A stretch of 64,000 bases of DNA from the NCBI RefSeq assembly GCF_018847375.1, contig NZ_CP072036.1, forward strand, positions 1,550,001 through 1,614,000. Direction: 5' to 3'. The notes below the pieces were generated by a model, which ran no database searches, was not told the origin of the DNA, and saw only the letters and a program-made list of their open reading frames with translations. A program made the position numbers and the translations under genes. This document shows positions 32,078-40,767 of this stretch, in pieces (position 1 is the first letter of the stretch; the number at the start of each line of letters is the position of its first letter). This DNA comes from Akkermansia massiliensis. GTDB taxonomy: Bacteria > Verrucomicrobiota > Verrucomicrobiia > Verrucomicrobiales > Akkermansiaceae.

Positions 32078-33679
32078 ATGAAATTGTACCGTTTTTTCCT
32101 GCCTGCCGTGCTTGGCGCCGCCGTATCCTCATCATTTGGCACGGAGTTCCCGAATCCTTATCCGGCTCCCCCTCCCGGCGTGCGCCTGACTCCTGAAACC
32201 CCGCTTTCCCCCTCCGTCAACGGCGCCCGCATTGTTGGCGCCACTCCCGGCGCGCGGGTGCTGTTCCAGGTTCCCGTTTCCGGGGAGCGTCCCATGAAGA
32301 TTCAGGCGGCTGGGCTTCCCTCCGGCCTGAGGATGGATTCGCGCGGGCTGGTGACGGGTACCGCCCCGGCGAAGAAGGGGGAATACAAGGTGAAGATCCA
32401 GGCTTCCAACAGGCATGGAAAAGATGCGAAGGAGTGGATTCTGAAGGTGGGGGATGAGTTGTGCCTGACCCCGCCCATGGGTTGGAGCAGCTGGTATTCC
32501 TACAGTGAGGCCGTGGGGCAGGAGAATGTGCTGAAGACGGCCCGGCTTTTTGTGGAGCGGGGGCTTGTCAACCATGGCTGGACCTATATCAATATTGACG
32601 ATTGCTGGCAGGGCGAGCGAGGCGGACGGAATTTCTCCATCCAGCCTAACAAGCGCTTTCCGGACATGAAGGCCATGTGCGATTCCATTCATGCCATGGG
32701 GATGAAGGCGGGCATTTATTCCACGCCCTGGATGGGGACGTATGCCGGGTTCATCGGAGGAAGCTCGCCCAATGCGAAGGCGGATTACGGGGAAATGGCC
32801 ATTCCGGAGAAGGACCGCAAGCAGAAGAATCAAATTTTCGGGAGTTACCCCGGCGTGCATCGCAGGAAGGCGGACCGTGTAGGCGCCGTCTGGCTGTTTG
32901 ACCGTGACGCCAGGCAATGGGCGGACTGGGGGTTCGATTACGTGAAGGTGGACTGGAACCCCAATGACGTGCCGACGACGGAACGCATCCGCCAGGCTCT
33001 GGACGATTCCGGGCGGGATATTGTGCTCAGCATATCCAATGCCGCCCCGTATAAACAGGTGGAAGAGCTGGGGAAGCTGGCCAATTTGTGGAGGACGACG
33101 GGGGATATCCAGGACCACTGGGGCAGCGTCAGCGGCATCGGCTTTTCCCAGGAACGCTGGCAGAAGCACATGCGCCCGGGCCACTGGAATGATCCGGACA
33201 TTCTCCAGATCGGGAAGCTGGGCAAGCCCAACCAGCCCAATACCACGTTTGTCCAGACGCAGCTGACGCCGGATGAACAGTACACCCATGTGACCTTGTG
33301 GTGCCTCCTGTCCGCCCCGCTCATCATTTCCTGTGACCTGGAGCATATCGATTCATTCACGATGGGGCTCCTGACCAACGACGAGGTGATTGCCGTGGAC
33401 CAGGACCCTGCCGCCCGTCCCGCCCGCAAGGCGTGGCACCGGGGGGATTTCCAGGTCTGGACGAAGGAGCTGTCCGACGGTTCCGTAGCGGCGGGGTTTT
33501 TCAATACCGGGAAAGAGAAGGGCGTAGTGAAGGTGAACCTGAGGGAGCTGGGGCTCTCCGGCGCGTATGAAGCCAGGGACCTCTGGAAACGCGCCGACCA
33601 GGGAACGGTGAAGGGAGATATGGCCGTGGAGTTGAACAGCCATGGAGCGGCCATGTTCCGGTTCAGCAAAAAGAATTGA
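32078..33679 (+). CDS. Secreted GH27 alpha-galactosidase with N-terminal Ig-like domain (533 aa)
   Basis: Hydrolyses terminal alpha-galactosyl (or alpha-N-acetylgalactosaminyl) residues from glycans by a retaining mechanism. Residues 1-21 are a signal peptide. Residues 40-124 match a putative Ig domain (GLPSGLRMDSRGLVTGT). The catalytic barrel starts at LTPPMGWSSWYSYSE. D292 in YVKVDWN is the nucleophile, D343 in WRTTGDIQDHW is the acid/base, and HWNDPDIL completes the GH27 pattern. The last 90 residues form the usual C-terminal beta domain. The ATG at 32078 gives the signal peptide; the upstream in-frame extension to 31889 overlaps apbE and is rejected. Host mucin substrates are plausible. 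Confidence 0.95.
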   Translation: MKLYRFFLPAVLGAAVSSSFGTEFPNPYPAPPPGVRLTPETPLSPSVNGARIVGATPGARVLFQVPVSGERPMKIQAAGLPSGLRMDSRGLVTGTAPAKKGEYKVKIQASNRHGKDAKEWILKVGDELCLTPPMGWSSWYSYSEAVGQENVLKTARLFVERGLVNHGWTYINIDDCWQGERGGRNFSIQPNKRFPDMKAMCDSIHAMGMKAGIYSTPWMGTYAGFIGGSSPNAKADYGEMAIPEKDRKQKNQIFGSYPGVHRRKADRVGAVWLFDRDARQWADWGFDYVKVDWNPNDVPTTERIRQALDDSGRDIVLSISNAAPYKQVEELGKLANLWRTTGDIQDHWGSVSGIGFSQERWQKHMRPGHWNDPDILQIGKLGKPNQPNTTFVQTQLTPDEQYTHVTLWCLLSAPLIISCDLEHIDSFTMGLLTNDEVIAVDQDPAARPARKAWHRGDFQVWTKELSDGSVAAGFFNTGKEKGVVKVNLRELGLSGAYEARDLWKRADQGTVKGDMAVELNSHGAAMFRFSKKN

Positions 33680-33696
33680 CGGCAGGGGCAGGAATG

Positions 33697-33724
33697 GATG
33701 CTTTCAAGGACGGCATCTTTTTTT
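33697..33724 (+). terminator. Weak terminator after the GH27 gene
   Basis: A short stem GATGC (33697-33701) with GCATC (33713-33717) is followed by seven T residues (33718-33724), just after the GH27 stop. Confidence 0.5.
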
Positions 33725-33935
33725 GCCGGCCAGCGGGTCCGTGAATGCCGCGTTTCACCGCCTGTCCATTATTATAGGAATAAAGGGTGAAATGGATAGC
33801 CGGCTTTGCAAGAATAGCCTGGCGGGGCGGCGGCTTTAAGAAACGGGCTGTTTCAGCCTTGTTTGCAGGGGGCTTGTGTTGCGGCAAATCCGCTGCCGCC
33901 CTTTCCGAGTGAAAGTCTTTATTTTTTCCATAAAA

Positions 33936-33967
33936 AAGAACCGTTCCGGTTAACCGGAACGGTTCTT
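33936..33967 (-). terminator. 32-bp perfect palindrome; terminator of the 74-aa gene
   Basis: The 32 bases are exactly self-complementary (16-bp arms, no spacer) and end 46 bp from the stop of the minus-strand small gene. Read on the minus strand it is followed by a run of six T residues (A residues on the plus strand just before 33936), so it works as a terminator despite the missing loop. As RNA a few central bases must open. Confidence 0.8.
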
Positions 33968-34013
33968 ATAAAGAGATTGATGTGACTTGCCTTAATCTCT
34001 CCGTACAGCTTCC

Positions 34014-34238
34014 TTAAGCGGCGATGCCGAAGTGCTGCTGGATGGAGGCGAAAATCTTGTCGCGGCGGGCGCGGGCTTTTTCGATGTCACGGGTCTTCAG
34101 AGAGAATCTCAGGCGTTCCGCCGTGGAGTCAGGCTTGTGAACCGTGACGTGGCACCACCAAACTCCCCTGTTGTTCCACAGGTGATGGTTGGGGTTGTCA
34201 TCATTAATTCTAAGAGCGATTTTGGTTTGGGCTTTCAT
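34014..34238 (-). CDS. Small conserved protein with recombinase-arm-like sequence (74 aa)
   Basis: I do not recognise a named family. The sequence (RGVWWCHVTVHKPDSTAERL then FSLKTRDIEKARARRDKIFA) resembles the N-terminal arm-type DNA-binding part of tyrosine recombinases, where 'SLKTRDxEKARxRRD' is common, but no catalytic domain follows. It may be a stand-alone small nucleic-acid-binding protein or one associated with translation. It lies downstream of rpmB on the same strand (201 bp apart) and has a strong terminator after it. Confidence 0.65.
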   Translation of the reverse strand: MKAQTKIALRINDDNPNHHLWNNRGVWWCHVTVHKPDSTAERLRFSLKTRDIEKARARRDKIFASIQQHFGIAA

Positions 34239-34439
34239 CTGTGTGATCTTTTTCCAGTAGGGGACGTCTTATTTACGTCCGTTGGTATATTAATGTTTCA
34301 ATAAAACCTTCAACTTGGAGGCGCCTCACTTAAGCAGATGATCCCTTGTCTTTTTGGACATCTTTTTCTGCCAGTTGCTCACCTCGTTGAAGCCTTAGAG
34401 TTCAAGTGGTGTAACAACGTTCAAAAAAAAGAATCTTTT
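34239..34439. other. Gap between rpmB and the 74-aa gene
   Basis: AT-rich, with a short stem (34262-34267 with 34275-34280). An 18-codon frame with no resemblance is present. No RNA gene was recognised. Confidence 0.3.
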
Positions 34440-34703
34440 TTACAGGAGACCTACCTTTTTAAGAGTGTTGTAAGCACCGTTCTTGTTGATCGTACGCAGG
34501 GCCTTGGCGGAAATCTTCATTTTCACGAATTGACCGAGTTCGGGAACCCAGATGCGCTTTTCCTGAAGGTTGGGGAAAACGGTACGATTGACAGTCTTAG
34601 TGACGTGACGACCAATACCGCCCTTTTTCTTGGCAAGACCGGAGCGATGGATACGACGACCTTTGTGAGGCATGGTACCTCTGATGATGCAAATTCGGGA
34701 CAT
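34440..34703 (-). CDS. rpmB: 50S ribosomal protein L28 (87 aa)
   Basis: A component of the large ribosomal subunit. The N-terminal SRICIIRGTMPHKGRRIHRS and the conserved core FPNLQEKRIWVPELGQFVKM followed by ISAKALRTINKNG match L28. Length (87) is slightly longer than E. coli L28 (78) and fits Verrucomicrobia-type versions. Starts at 34703 or at the internal Met of MPHKGR are possible; 34703 keeps the conserved N-terminus. A TTGACC/TAGACT promoter lies just upstream. Confidence 0.95.
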   Translation of the reverse strand: MSRICIIRGTMPHKGRRIHRSGLAKKKGGIGRHVTKTVNRTVFPNLQEKRIWVPELGQFVKMKISAKALRTINKNGAYNTLKKVGLL

Positions 34704-34737
34704 GGCAATCGAAGTTATTTGTTAATGCGAGAGAGAT

Positions 34738-34765
34738 AGTCTAGCGTATTTTCGCCTAAGGTCAA
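34738..34765 (-). promoter_or_regulatory. Probable rpmB promoter
   Basis: On the minus strand, TTGACC (34760-34765) and TAGACT (34738-34743) are separated by 16 bp, about 35 bp upstream of the rpmB start. Confidence 0.5.
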
Positions 34766-34961
34766 GAACAACCGAACAAAAGACTCGGAATTTGTGCCGG
34801 CCCGGCGGCAGCGCTGCCGGGCTTTCCTGCGGTCTGGTTCCCTCCGTTCATGGCCGGGGGGCAGGCGCCGGGGAAAGGCGCGCGCGGCCGGATGGCTTGT
34901 TTGCCCGTGTAAAACGTATCCGGCGCTTGCACGGAGGGAGGCGGCGTGAGAGATTGAAAGC

Positions 34962-35963
34962 ATGAGTGAGAATCATTATGCAGAGTTTTCCGAATGCAGC
35001 ATGAAACCCCAGGACGTGCTGGAGTATGTTTCCGGTCCCATGCCGGTTCCGGAGGAGGGGGAGGTGCTGATCCGGATGAAGGCGGCCCCGATCAATCCGG
35101 CGGACATCAATTTTGTGCAGGGCGTTTACGGCGTGAAGCCCGTGCTGCCCCATTCACGCGCCGGACTGGAAGGCTGCGGCGTGGTGCAGGAGTCCCGCGC
35201 AGAAGGCTTCCGCAAGGACGATGAAGTGATTCTGCTGCGCGGCGTGGGTTCCTGGAGCGAGTATGTGGCGGTTCCTGCCGTGAACGTGATGAAGCTCCCC
35301 GTGAAGGTGGATCCCGTGCAGGCGGCCATGCTGAAGGTGAACCCCCTGACCGCCCTGCGCATGCTGGAAGGGTTCGTTTCCCTGACTCCGGGGGACTGGG
35401 TGGTGCAGAACGCCTCCAATTCCGGCGTGGGAAGGTGCATTATTCAACTGGCCCGGGAGATGGGCGTGAAGACGGTGAATTTTGTAAGAAGGCCGGATGA
35501 ATTGAGGGATGAATTGACCGCGCTGGGCGCCGACCTGGTAGTGGGAGAGGATGACGAGGATGTGGTGAAGAATACCCTGGCCCGGCTGGACGGAAAGAGG
35601 CCCGTGCTGGCCTCCAACGCCGTGGGCGGGGAAAGCGCCCTGCGCCTGATGGACATGCTGGCTCCCGGCGGAAGCATGGTGACGTACGGCGCCATGAGCA
35701 GGAAGAGCATCAAGGTGCCGAACGGTTTCCTGATTTTCAAGGGCATTAAATTGGAAGGCCTGTGGGTGACGCAGTGGCTCAAGAATGCCCCCGTTCCGGA
35801 GATTGAGGCCGCTTATGACAAGCTGGCGCGCCTGATGGCGGACGGCAGGCTGAAGCAGGCCGTGGATACCGTTTATCCGTTGAGCGACGTGCGCCGGGCC
35901 GTGGAGAAGGCCCAGGAAGAGTTCCGCAGCGGCAAGGTGGTGCTGAGCATGGAGCGTGCCTGA
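34962..35963 (+). CDS. MDR-family enoyl reductase-like oxidoreductase (333 aa)
   Basis: A medium-chain dehydrogenase/reductase close to the MECR trans-2-enoyl-CoA/ACP reductase branch. QNASNSGVGRCIIQLAREMG with the following NFVRRPDEL is the characteristic MECR NADPH region, and APINPADINFVQGVYG is the typical N-terminal substrate-side motif. The 333-residue length fits. No zinc-binding cysteines are present, so it is a zinc-independent reductase. It may act in fatty acid synthesis or detoxify enones. Its stop overlaps the start of the next gene by one base (TGATG), so the pair is cotranscribed. Confidence 0.88.
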   Translation: MSENHYAEFSECSMKPQDVLEYVSGPMPVPEEGEVLIRMKAAPINPADINFVQGVYGVKPVLPHSRAGLEGCGVVQESRAEGFRKDDEVILLRGVGSWSEYVAVPAVNVMKLPVKVDPVQAAMLKVNPLTALRMLEGFVSLTPGDWVVQNASNSGVGRCIIQLAREMGVKTVNFVRRPDELRDELTALGADLVVGEDDEDVVKNTLARLDGKRPVLASNAVGGESALRLMDMLAPGGSMVTYGAMSRKSIKVPNGFLIFKGIKLEGLWVTQWLKNAPVPEIEAAYDKLARLMADGRLKQAVDTVYPLSDVRRAVEKAQEEFRSGKVVLSMERA

Positions 35964-36508
35964 TGCATGGGGGGAGAGAGTTTTCGTTTTCCCGGGCTGC
36001 GGAGCGCTGGAGGGATTTTTTCAGCGTTCCGTGGTTCGGTTGGTATTGGCTGCTGGCCTGGGTGATGGCGGGGCTGAGCCTTTATTCCATATGGCAGGCC
36101 GGTGATTTTTTTCTGGAAAAGAGCCGTTTTGCCCGGGAGGGCCTGTGTACGGAAGGGACGGTGCGGAACATCACGGAGGATACGGTGAAGTTGTGGAGCC
36201 GTTCGCGGGTCATGGGGACGTCCGGTCCCTCTCTGGACGTCTGGGCGCCGGAAGTGCGGTTCCTGCCGCAGACCGGGGAGGGGGAAGTGGTATTCCAGTC
36301 CCCCGCTTTTCTTTTCTGGTCTTCCTATTCCAGGGGGGACCGGGTGACGGTCTGCTACCCGCCGGAACGCCCGGAAGACGCCCGTGTGGCGGATAGCTTC
36401 ATCTGGTGGCCGGAAACGCGCCGGGCCCTGTGGCTGATGGCGTTTCTGCTTGCCGGCGGAACGGTCCTGCTGAGGAAGAGGGAAGTGCGGAGTTCCGTAG
36501 GCGCGTAA
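35963..36508 (+). CDS. DUF3592-like membrane protein (181 aa)
   Basis: A small membrane protein with one hydrophobic segment near residues 25-48 and another near 155-172 flanking a periplasmic or lumenal beta-rich domain. EVRFLPQTGEGEVVFQSPAFLF and RGDRVTVCYPPERPEDARV fit the DUF3592 pattern (a Gx2V-x-V-YPxxxPxxA ending). The function of this family is unknown. It starts one base into the stop codon of the enoyl reductase-like gene. Confidence 0.75.
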   Translation: MHGGREFSFSRAAERWRDFFSVPWFGWYWLLAWVMAGLSLYSIWQAGDFFLEKSRFAREGLCTEGTVRNITEDTVKLWSRSRVMGTSGPSLDVWAPEVRFLPQTGEGEVVFQSPAFLFWSSYSRGDRVTVCYPPERPEDARVADSFIWWPETRRALWLMAFLLAGGTVLLRKREVRSSVGA

Positions 36509-36546
36509 AGCAGGGATTGCGCCGCGGCACGGCGCCGTTTGCCGTT

Positions 36547-36972
36547 TCAGCCCAGCGTGGAATCAAGCCACGTGTTGAGGATTTCCACGGCGGCCACCTG
36601 GTCGATGATGGGGCGGAAGCTTTTCTCCTTTTTGCCGGCGGCGTGCAGTTTTTCCTGGGCGATGACGGTGGTGAGGCATTCATCCATGAATACCATGGGA
36701 AGGCCGGGAAGGGCGGCGGCCAGTTCCCTGCCGAACGCGCGCACCCTGGCGGCGGCGGTTCCTTCCGTGCCGTCCATGCGGACAGGGATGCCCAGCACCA
36801 GGGTGCGTATCCCCCGCTCCTGGACGAGCTGGACGATGCGGGTGACGCCGTCCGTTTTGTGCCTGTGGATGGTTTCCACAGGGTGCGCCATGATGCCCAC
36901 GGGGTCCGTGGCGGCGATGCCGATTCGGGCTTCTCCGTAGTCAATGCCCAGGGCCGGATGCTGGCTGGTCAT
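36547..36972 (-). CDS. ruvX: RuvX/YqgF-type Holliday junction resolvase-like nuclease (141 aa)
   Basis: An RNase H-fold protein thought to process 16S rRNA 5' ends or Holliday junctions. The N-terminal GIDYGEARIGIAATDP carries the first catalytic Asp, and FMDECLTTV and DQVAAVEILNTWLDS contain the later acidic residues. Length (141) is typical. It is last in a minus-strand run and overlaps the end of manC by 4 bp (ATGA). Confidence 0.93.
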   Translation of the reverse strand: MTSQHPALGIDYGEARIGIAATDPVGIMAHPVETIHRHKTDGVTRIVQLVQERGIRTLVLGIPVRMDGTEGTAAARVRAFGRELAAALPGLPMVFMDECLTTVIAQEKLHAAGKKEKSFRPIIDQVAAVEILNTWLDSTLG

Positions 36973-38027
36973 CTGAGTTCGTCCGGAAGCTGGTTGACGA
37001 TTTTTTTAATTTCGTCCGCCTTGTTTTTATCCGCAATCAGGATGGCGTCCGCCGTTTCCACCACGATCAGGTTTTCCACGCCCAGCAGGGCCACGTGCTT
37101 GTCCCCCCGCTGGGAGAAGACGATGTTGCCGGAGGCGTCCTGCACGGTGATGTCCGTATTGGTGGTGTTTTTGTTGTGGGTTTCCAGATAGTTGGCTACG
37201 GATATCCAGGAGCCTACGTCGTCCCAGTCAAAGGTGGCTTCAATGTTCAGCACCCGGTCCGCGTTTTCCATCAGCGCGAAGTCGATGGAGATGGGCGTGA
37301 GCGCCGGGAATTCCTCCCGGATGGTTTCCTGCGGGTCCGGGGATTCCGCGATGTGCTCCACGAAGGAGGCCAGCTCCGGGCAGTGCTTGTCAAGCTGTTC
37401 GCACACGGTTGGAATGCTCCAGACGAACATGCCAGCGTTCCAGCAGAAGTTGCCCTGGCTCAGGTAGGCGGCGGCCGTGGCCGTGTCAGGCTTTTCGCGG
37501 AATTGGATGACTTCGCGGCAGGAGCAGCCCGGTGCGGAGGCGATTTCCTTCCCGCGTTCAATGTAGCCGTAGGAGGGGCAGGGCCAGGTGGGCTTGATGC
37601 CCACGGTGACGAGCGCCTTTTCCCGCGCCGCCGTGTCCATGGCGGCTTTCATCAGGGAGCGGAAGGACGCCTGGTCCTGGATGAGCTGGTCGGAAGGGAT
37701 GACAAGCATGACCCCGTGCGGGTCCGCCGCCTTGATGAGGCCTATGCCCAGGGCGATGGCGGGCGCCGTGTCCCGGCGCACGGGTTCGGAGATGATGTTG
37801 TCCACGGGGATGTCGTGGGCCTGGCGGCGCACTTCCGCCTCCTGCAGGTGGTTGGTCAGGATGAAGATGTTCTGCCGGGGCACCAGGCCGTCCAGCCTGT
37901 CGATGGCCTGGCGGAGGAGGGTGCCTTCCCCGAACATGTTCAGGAGCTGCTTGGGACGGTGGTCGCGGGAGAGGGGCCAGAAACGGGTGCCGCTGCCGCC
38001 GGCCAGAATGAGAGCGTATTGGTTCAT
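36969..38027 (-). CDS. manC: Mannose-1-phosphate guanylyltransferase (352 aa)
   Basis: Makes GDP-mannose from mannose-1-phosphate and GTP. LILAGGSGTRFWPLSRDHRPKQLL is the nucleotide-binding signature, and 'FREKPD' and VDFALMENADRVLNI-type (here IDFALMEN) follow the family. It lacks the C-terminal phosphomannose isomerase domain found in the bifunctional form, which fits 352 residues. The ATG at 38027 is chosen because the in-frame extension to 38123 runs into uppS and lacks resemblance. It follows uppS by 34 bp and overlaps ruvX. Confidence 0.93.
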   Translation of the reverse strand: MNQYALILAGGSGTRFWPLSRDHRPKQLLNMFGEGTLLRQAIDRLDGLVPRQNIFILTNHLQEAEVRRQAHDIPVDNIISEPVRRDTAPAIALGIGLIKAADPHGVMLVIPSDQLIQDQASFRSLMKAAMDTAAREKALVTVGIKPTWPCPSYGYIERGKEIASAPGCSCREVIQFREKPDTATAAAYLSQGNFCWNAGMFVWSIPTVCEQLDKHCPELASFVEHIAESPDPQETIREEFPALTPISIDFALMENADRVLNIEATFDWDDVGSWISVANYLETHNKNTTNTDITVQDASGNIVFSQRGDKHVALLGVENLIVVETADAILIADKNKADEIKKIVNQLPDELR

Positions 38028-38061
38028 GGCGATTCCGTAGGAATGTGGTTTAAAAAAGGGG

Positions 38062-38778
38062 TCAAAGTGCGCCGAAGCGGCGTTTTCTGCGGGAGTAGTC
38101 CAGCAGCGCCGCTTCCATGTCACGGTTGCTGAAGTCCGGCCACAGCGTTTCCGTTACATAGAGTTCCGCATAGCTGATCTGCCACAGCAGGAAGTTGGAG
38201 ACGCGCATTTCCCCGGAGGTGCGGATGAGCAGGTCCGGTTCCGGCATGCCGGCAGTGTCCAGATGCTGGTTGAAGAGGTCTTCCGTGACGGCGTCCGGGT
38301 GGAGTTCCCCGCGGGAGGCTTTCTCCGCGATTTTTCTGGCGGCGGCGGCAATTTCCGCCCTGCTGCCGTAGGAGAGGGCCAGAACCAGGTTGAGCCTGGT
38401 ATTTCCCGCCGTGGCTTCCAGGCTGGATTGCAGCAGTTTCTGGGTTCGCTTGGGAAGGCGTGAAAGGTCGCCTATGGCGTGAAGGCGCACGCCTTTTTCC
38501 TGCATCTGGCTGAGGCGTTTTTTCAGGAATTCGTGCAGCAGCAGCATCAGCGCGTGCACCTCCGTCTTGGGGCGGTTCCAGTTTTCCGAGGAGAAGGCGT
38601 AAAGCGTGAGCCAGGGAATATCATGGTCAATGCAGAAGTCCACACAGCGCTCCACCGTATCCGCTCCCGCCCGGTGGCCGGCCTGGCGCGGCAGATGGCG
38701 GCTGTGCGCCCAGCGGCCGTTGCCGTCCATGATGCAGGCAATATGAACCGGCAGTTTTTCCTTGGGAATGGTAAGCAT
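38062..38778 (-). CDS. uppS: Isoprenyl transferase / undecaprenyl diphosphate synthase (238 aa)
   Basis: Adds isopentenyl units in cis to farnesyl diphosphate to make the lipid carrier for peptidoglycan and glycan synthesis. The N-terminal HIACIMDGNGRWAHSR holds the catalytic Asp, and 'TLYAFSSENWNRPKTEV' and 'LLIRTSGEMRVSNFLLWQ' are diagnostic. The start at 38778 places MLTIPKEKLPVHIACIMDGN as the N-terminus. It sits between parE (22 bp upstream) and manC (34 bp downstream) in a minus-strand run. Confidence 0.97.
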   Translation of the reverse strand: MLTIPKEKLPVHIACIMDGNGRWAHSRHLPRQAGHRAGADTVERCVDFCIDHDIPWLTLYAFSSENWNRPKTEVHALMLLLHEFLKKRLSQMQEKGVRLHAIGDLSRLPKRTQKLLQSSLEATAGNTRLNLVLALSYGSRAEIAAAARKIAEKASRGELHPDAVTEDLFNQHLDTAGMPEPDLLIRTSGEMRVSNFLLWQISYAELYVTETLWPDFSNRDMEAALLDYSRRKRRFGAL

Positions 38779-38800
38779 AGATAGATGTGGCTCCGCTACT

Positions 38801-40642
38801 CTAGTCCATGACCGGGTCCAGTTCAACACGCAAGTTTTTCAGGATGTATTCCTGTCTTTCCCTCGTGTTTTTGCCCATGTAGAAGGAGAGCAGGTCCTTC
38901 ACCTTGTGTGAGTCTTCCAGGCGAACGCGGTCCAGGCGCATTCCTTCCCCGATGAAGGCCTTGAATTCCTGGGGGGAGATTTCGCCCAGGCCCTTGAACC
39001 GCGTTATTTCCGGGTTTTTGCCCAGCAGGGCGATGGCCGCTTCCCGCTCCGCGTCCGAGTAGCAGTAAATGGTCTGCTGCTTGTTGCGCACGCGGAAGAG
39101 GGGAGTTTGGAGGATGAAGAGGTGGCCCTCCCGGATCAGCTCCGGGAAGAACTGGATGAAGAAGGTCATCAGCAGGATGCGGATGTGCATGCCGTCATCA
39201 TCGGCGTCCGTGGCGATGACCACCTTGTCGTAGCGCAGGTCTTCCAGCCCGTTTTCAATGTTCAGGGCGTGCTGGAGGAAGTTGAATTCTTCGTTTTCAT
39301 AGACGACCTTGCGGCTCATGCCGAAGGAGTTCAGCGGCTTGCCGCGCAGGGAGAAGACCGCCTGGATTTCCGCATCCCGCGCCGTGGTGATGGAGCCGGA
39401 GGCGGAGATGCCTTCCGTGATGAACAGGGTGGTTTCCCCCGCGCGGGCGTGCTTGGAGTTGTAGTGCACGCGGCAGTCCCGGAGGTTCTTGTTGTGGATT
39501 TTGGCCTTGCGGGCGTTTTCCTTCGCCAGCTTCTGGATGCCGGAGAGTTCCTTGCGGTCCCGCTCGGAGTCTTTGATCTTGGCTTCCAGGGCTTTGGCCG
39601 TCTCCGGGTTTTTGTGCAGGTAGTTGTCCAGCTCCCTGGCGATGAAGTTGCCTACGAAGGTGCGGATGGTTTCCCCTTCCGGGCTGATGGTATTGGATCC
39701 CAGCTTGGTCTTGGTCTGGGATTCGAAGACGGGTTCCTTTACCTTGATGGAGATGGCGGCCACGAGGGAGGAACGGATGTCCCCAGCCTCATAGTTTTTC
39801 TTGAAAAAGTCCCTCAGGGTTTTGACGATGGCCTCCCGGAAGGCCGCCTGGTGGGTGCCCCCCTGCGTGGTGTGCTGCCCGTTGACGAAGGAGTAGTGCT
39901 CCTCCCCATACTGGCCGCCATGGGTGAAGGCCACCTCGATGTCGTGCCCTTCCAGATGGATGATGGGGTATAGCGGTTCCTCGCTCATTGCCTCCGTAAG
40001 CAGGTCCAGCAGGCCGTTTTTGGAGACGTAGCGGCGTCCGTTGAAGTGCAGGGCCAGCCCCTTGTTGAGGTAGGAGTAGTACCGGCACATTTTTTCAATG
40101 TATTCCGGACGGAACTGCGTGGTTACGGGGAAAATGTCCGGGTCTGCGTGGAACGCCGTGCGGGTGCCGTTGGGCTCCTCCGTGGCGCCGTCCTTCCGTC
40201 CTTTGGGGAGTTCCTTCCCGCGGCAGAACTGGTAGGAGCGCGTTTCCCCGTCGCGGTAGGCCTGGATTTCAAAAAAGTCGGAAAGGGCGTTCACCGCCTT
40301 GATGCCTACGCCGTTAAGCCCTACGGATTTCTTGAAGGCGTCGCTGTCGTACTTGGCTCCGGTATTGATTTTCGCGGCGCAGTCCAGCAGTTTGCCCAGC
40401 GGAATGCCGCGTCCGAAGTCGCGCACCTCGCACAGGCCGTCCGGAGTCACGTCAATGGTGATTTTTTTGCCGAAGCCCATGACGAATTCGTCAATCGAGT
40501 TGTCAATGACTTCCTTCAGCAGGACGTAAATGCCGTCATCCGGAGAGGTTCCGTCGCCCAGTTTGCCGATGTACATCCCCGGACGCATGCGGATATGCTC
40601 CCTCCAGTCCAGGGTTTTAATGCTGTTTTCGTCGTAGGCCAT
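38801..40642 (-). CDS. parE: Topoisomerase IV subunit B, Bacteroidetes-like (613 aa)
   Basis: The ATPase subunit of a type IIA topoisomerase that decatenates chromosomes. [16 protein letters not shown] and '[13 protein letters not shown]' form the GHKL ATPase. The TOPRIM region is [21 protein letters not shown]; its position 3 is Ile instead of the usual Asp of [18 protein letters not shown] holds the metal Asp pair. [20 protein letters not shown] and [18 protein letters not shown] resemble Bacteroidetes ParE. At 613 residues it lacks a GyrB-type insert. The ATG at 40642 gives MAYDENSIK; the frame upstream to 40762 is open but unlike the family. The ParC partner is not in this window. Confidence 0.9.
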   Translation of the reverse strand: MAYDENSIKTLDWREHIRMRPGMYIGKLGDGTSPDDGIYVLLKEVIDNSIDEFVMGFGKKITIDVTPDGLCEVRDFGRGIPLGKLLDCAAKINTGAKYDSDAFKKSVGLNGVGIKAVNALSDFFEIQAYRDGETRSYQFCRGKELPKGRKDGATEEPNGTRTAFHADPDIFPVTTQFRPEYIEKMCRYYSYLNKGLALHFNGRRYVSKNGLLDLLTEAMSEEPLYPIIHLEGHDIEVAFTHGGQYGEEHYSFVNGQHTTQGGTHQAAFREAIVKTLRDFFKKNYEAGDIRSSLVAAISIKVKEPVFESQTKTKLGSNTISPEGETIRTFVGNFIARELDNYLHKNPETAKALEAKIKDSERDRKELSGIQKLAKENARKAKIHNKNLRDCRVHYNSKHARAGETTLFITEGISASGSITTARDAEIQAVFSLRGKPLNSFGMSRKVVYENEEFNFLQHALNIENGLEDLRYDKVVIATDADDDGMHIRILLMTFFIQFFPELIREGHLFILQTPLFRVRNKQQTIYCYSDAEREAAIALLGKNPEITRFKGLGEISPQEFKAFIGEGMRLDRVRLEDSHKVKDLLSFYMGKNTRERQEYILKNLRVELDPVMD

Positions 40643-40767
40643 GTGCAGCGGGGTCACGCCTATTATAGCGGAGCCCCCGGAATTTGCGAAGAAAAAATGC
40701 GTGCCCGTCCATTTGCGCCCAATGGGGGCTTGACCCGGAGGCCGTCCCTTGGTGGAATCCATGGCGT

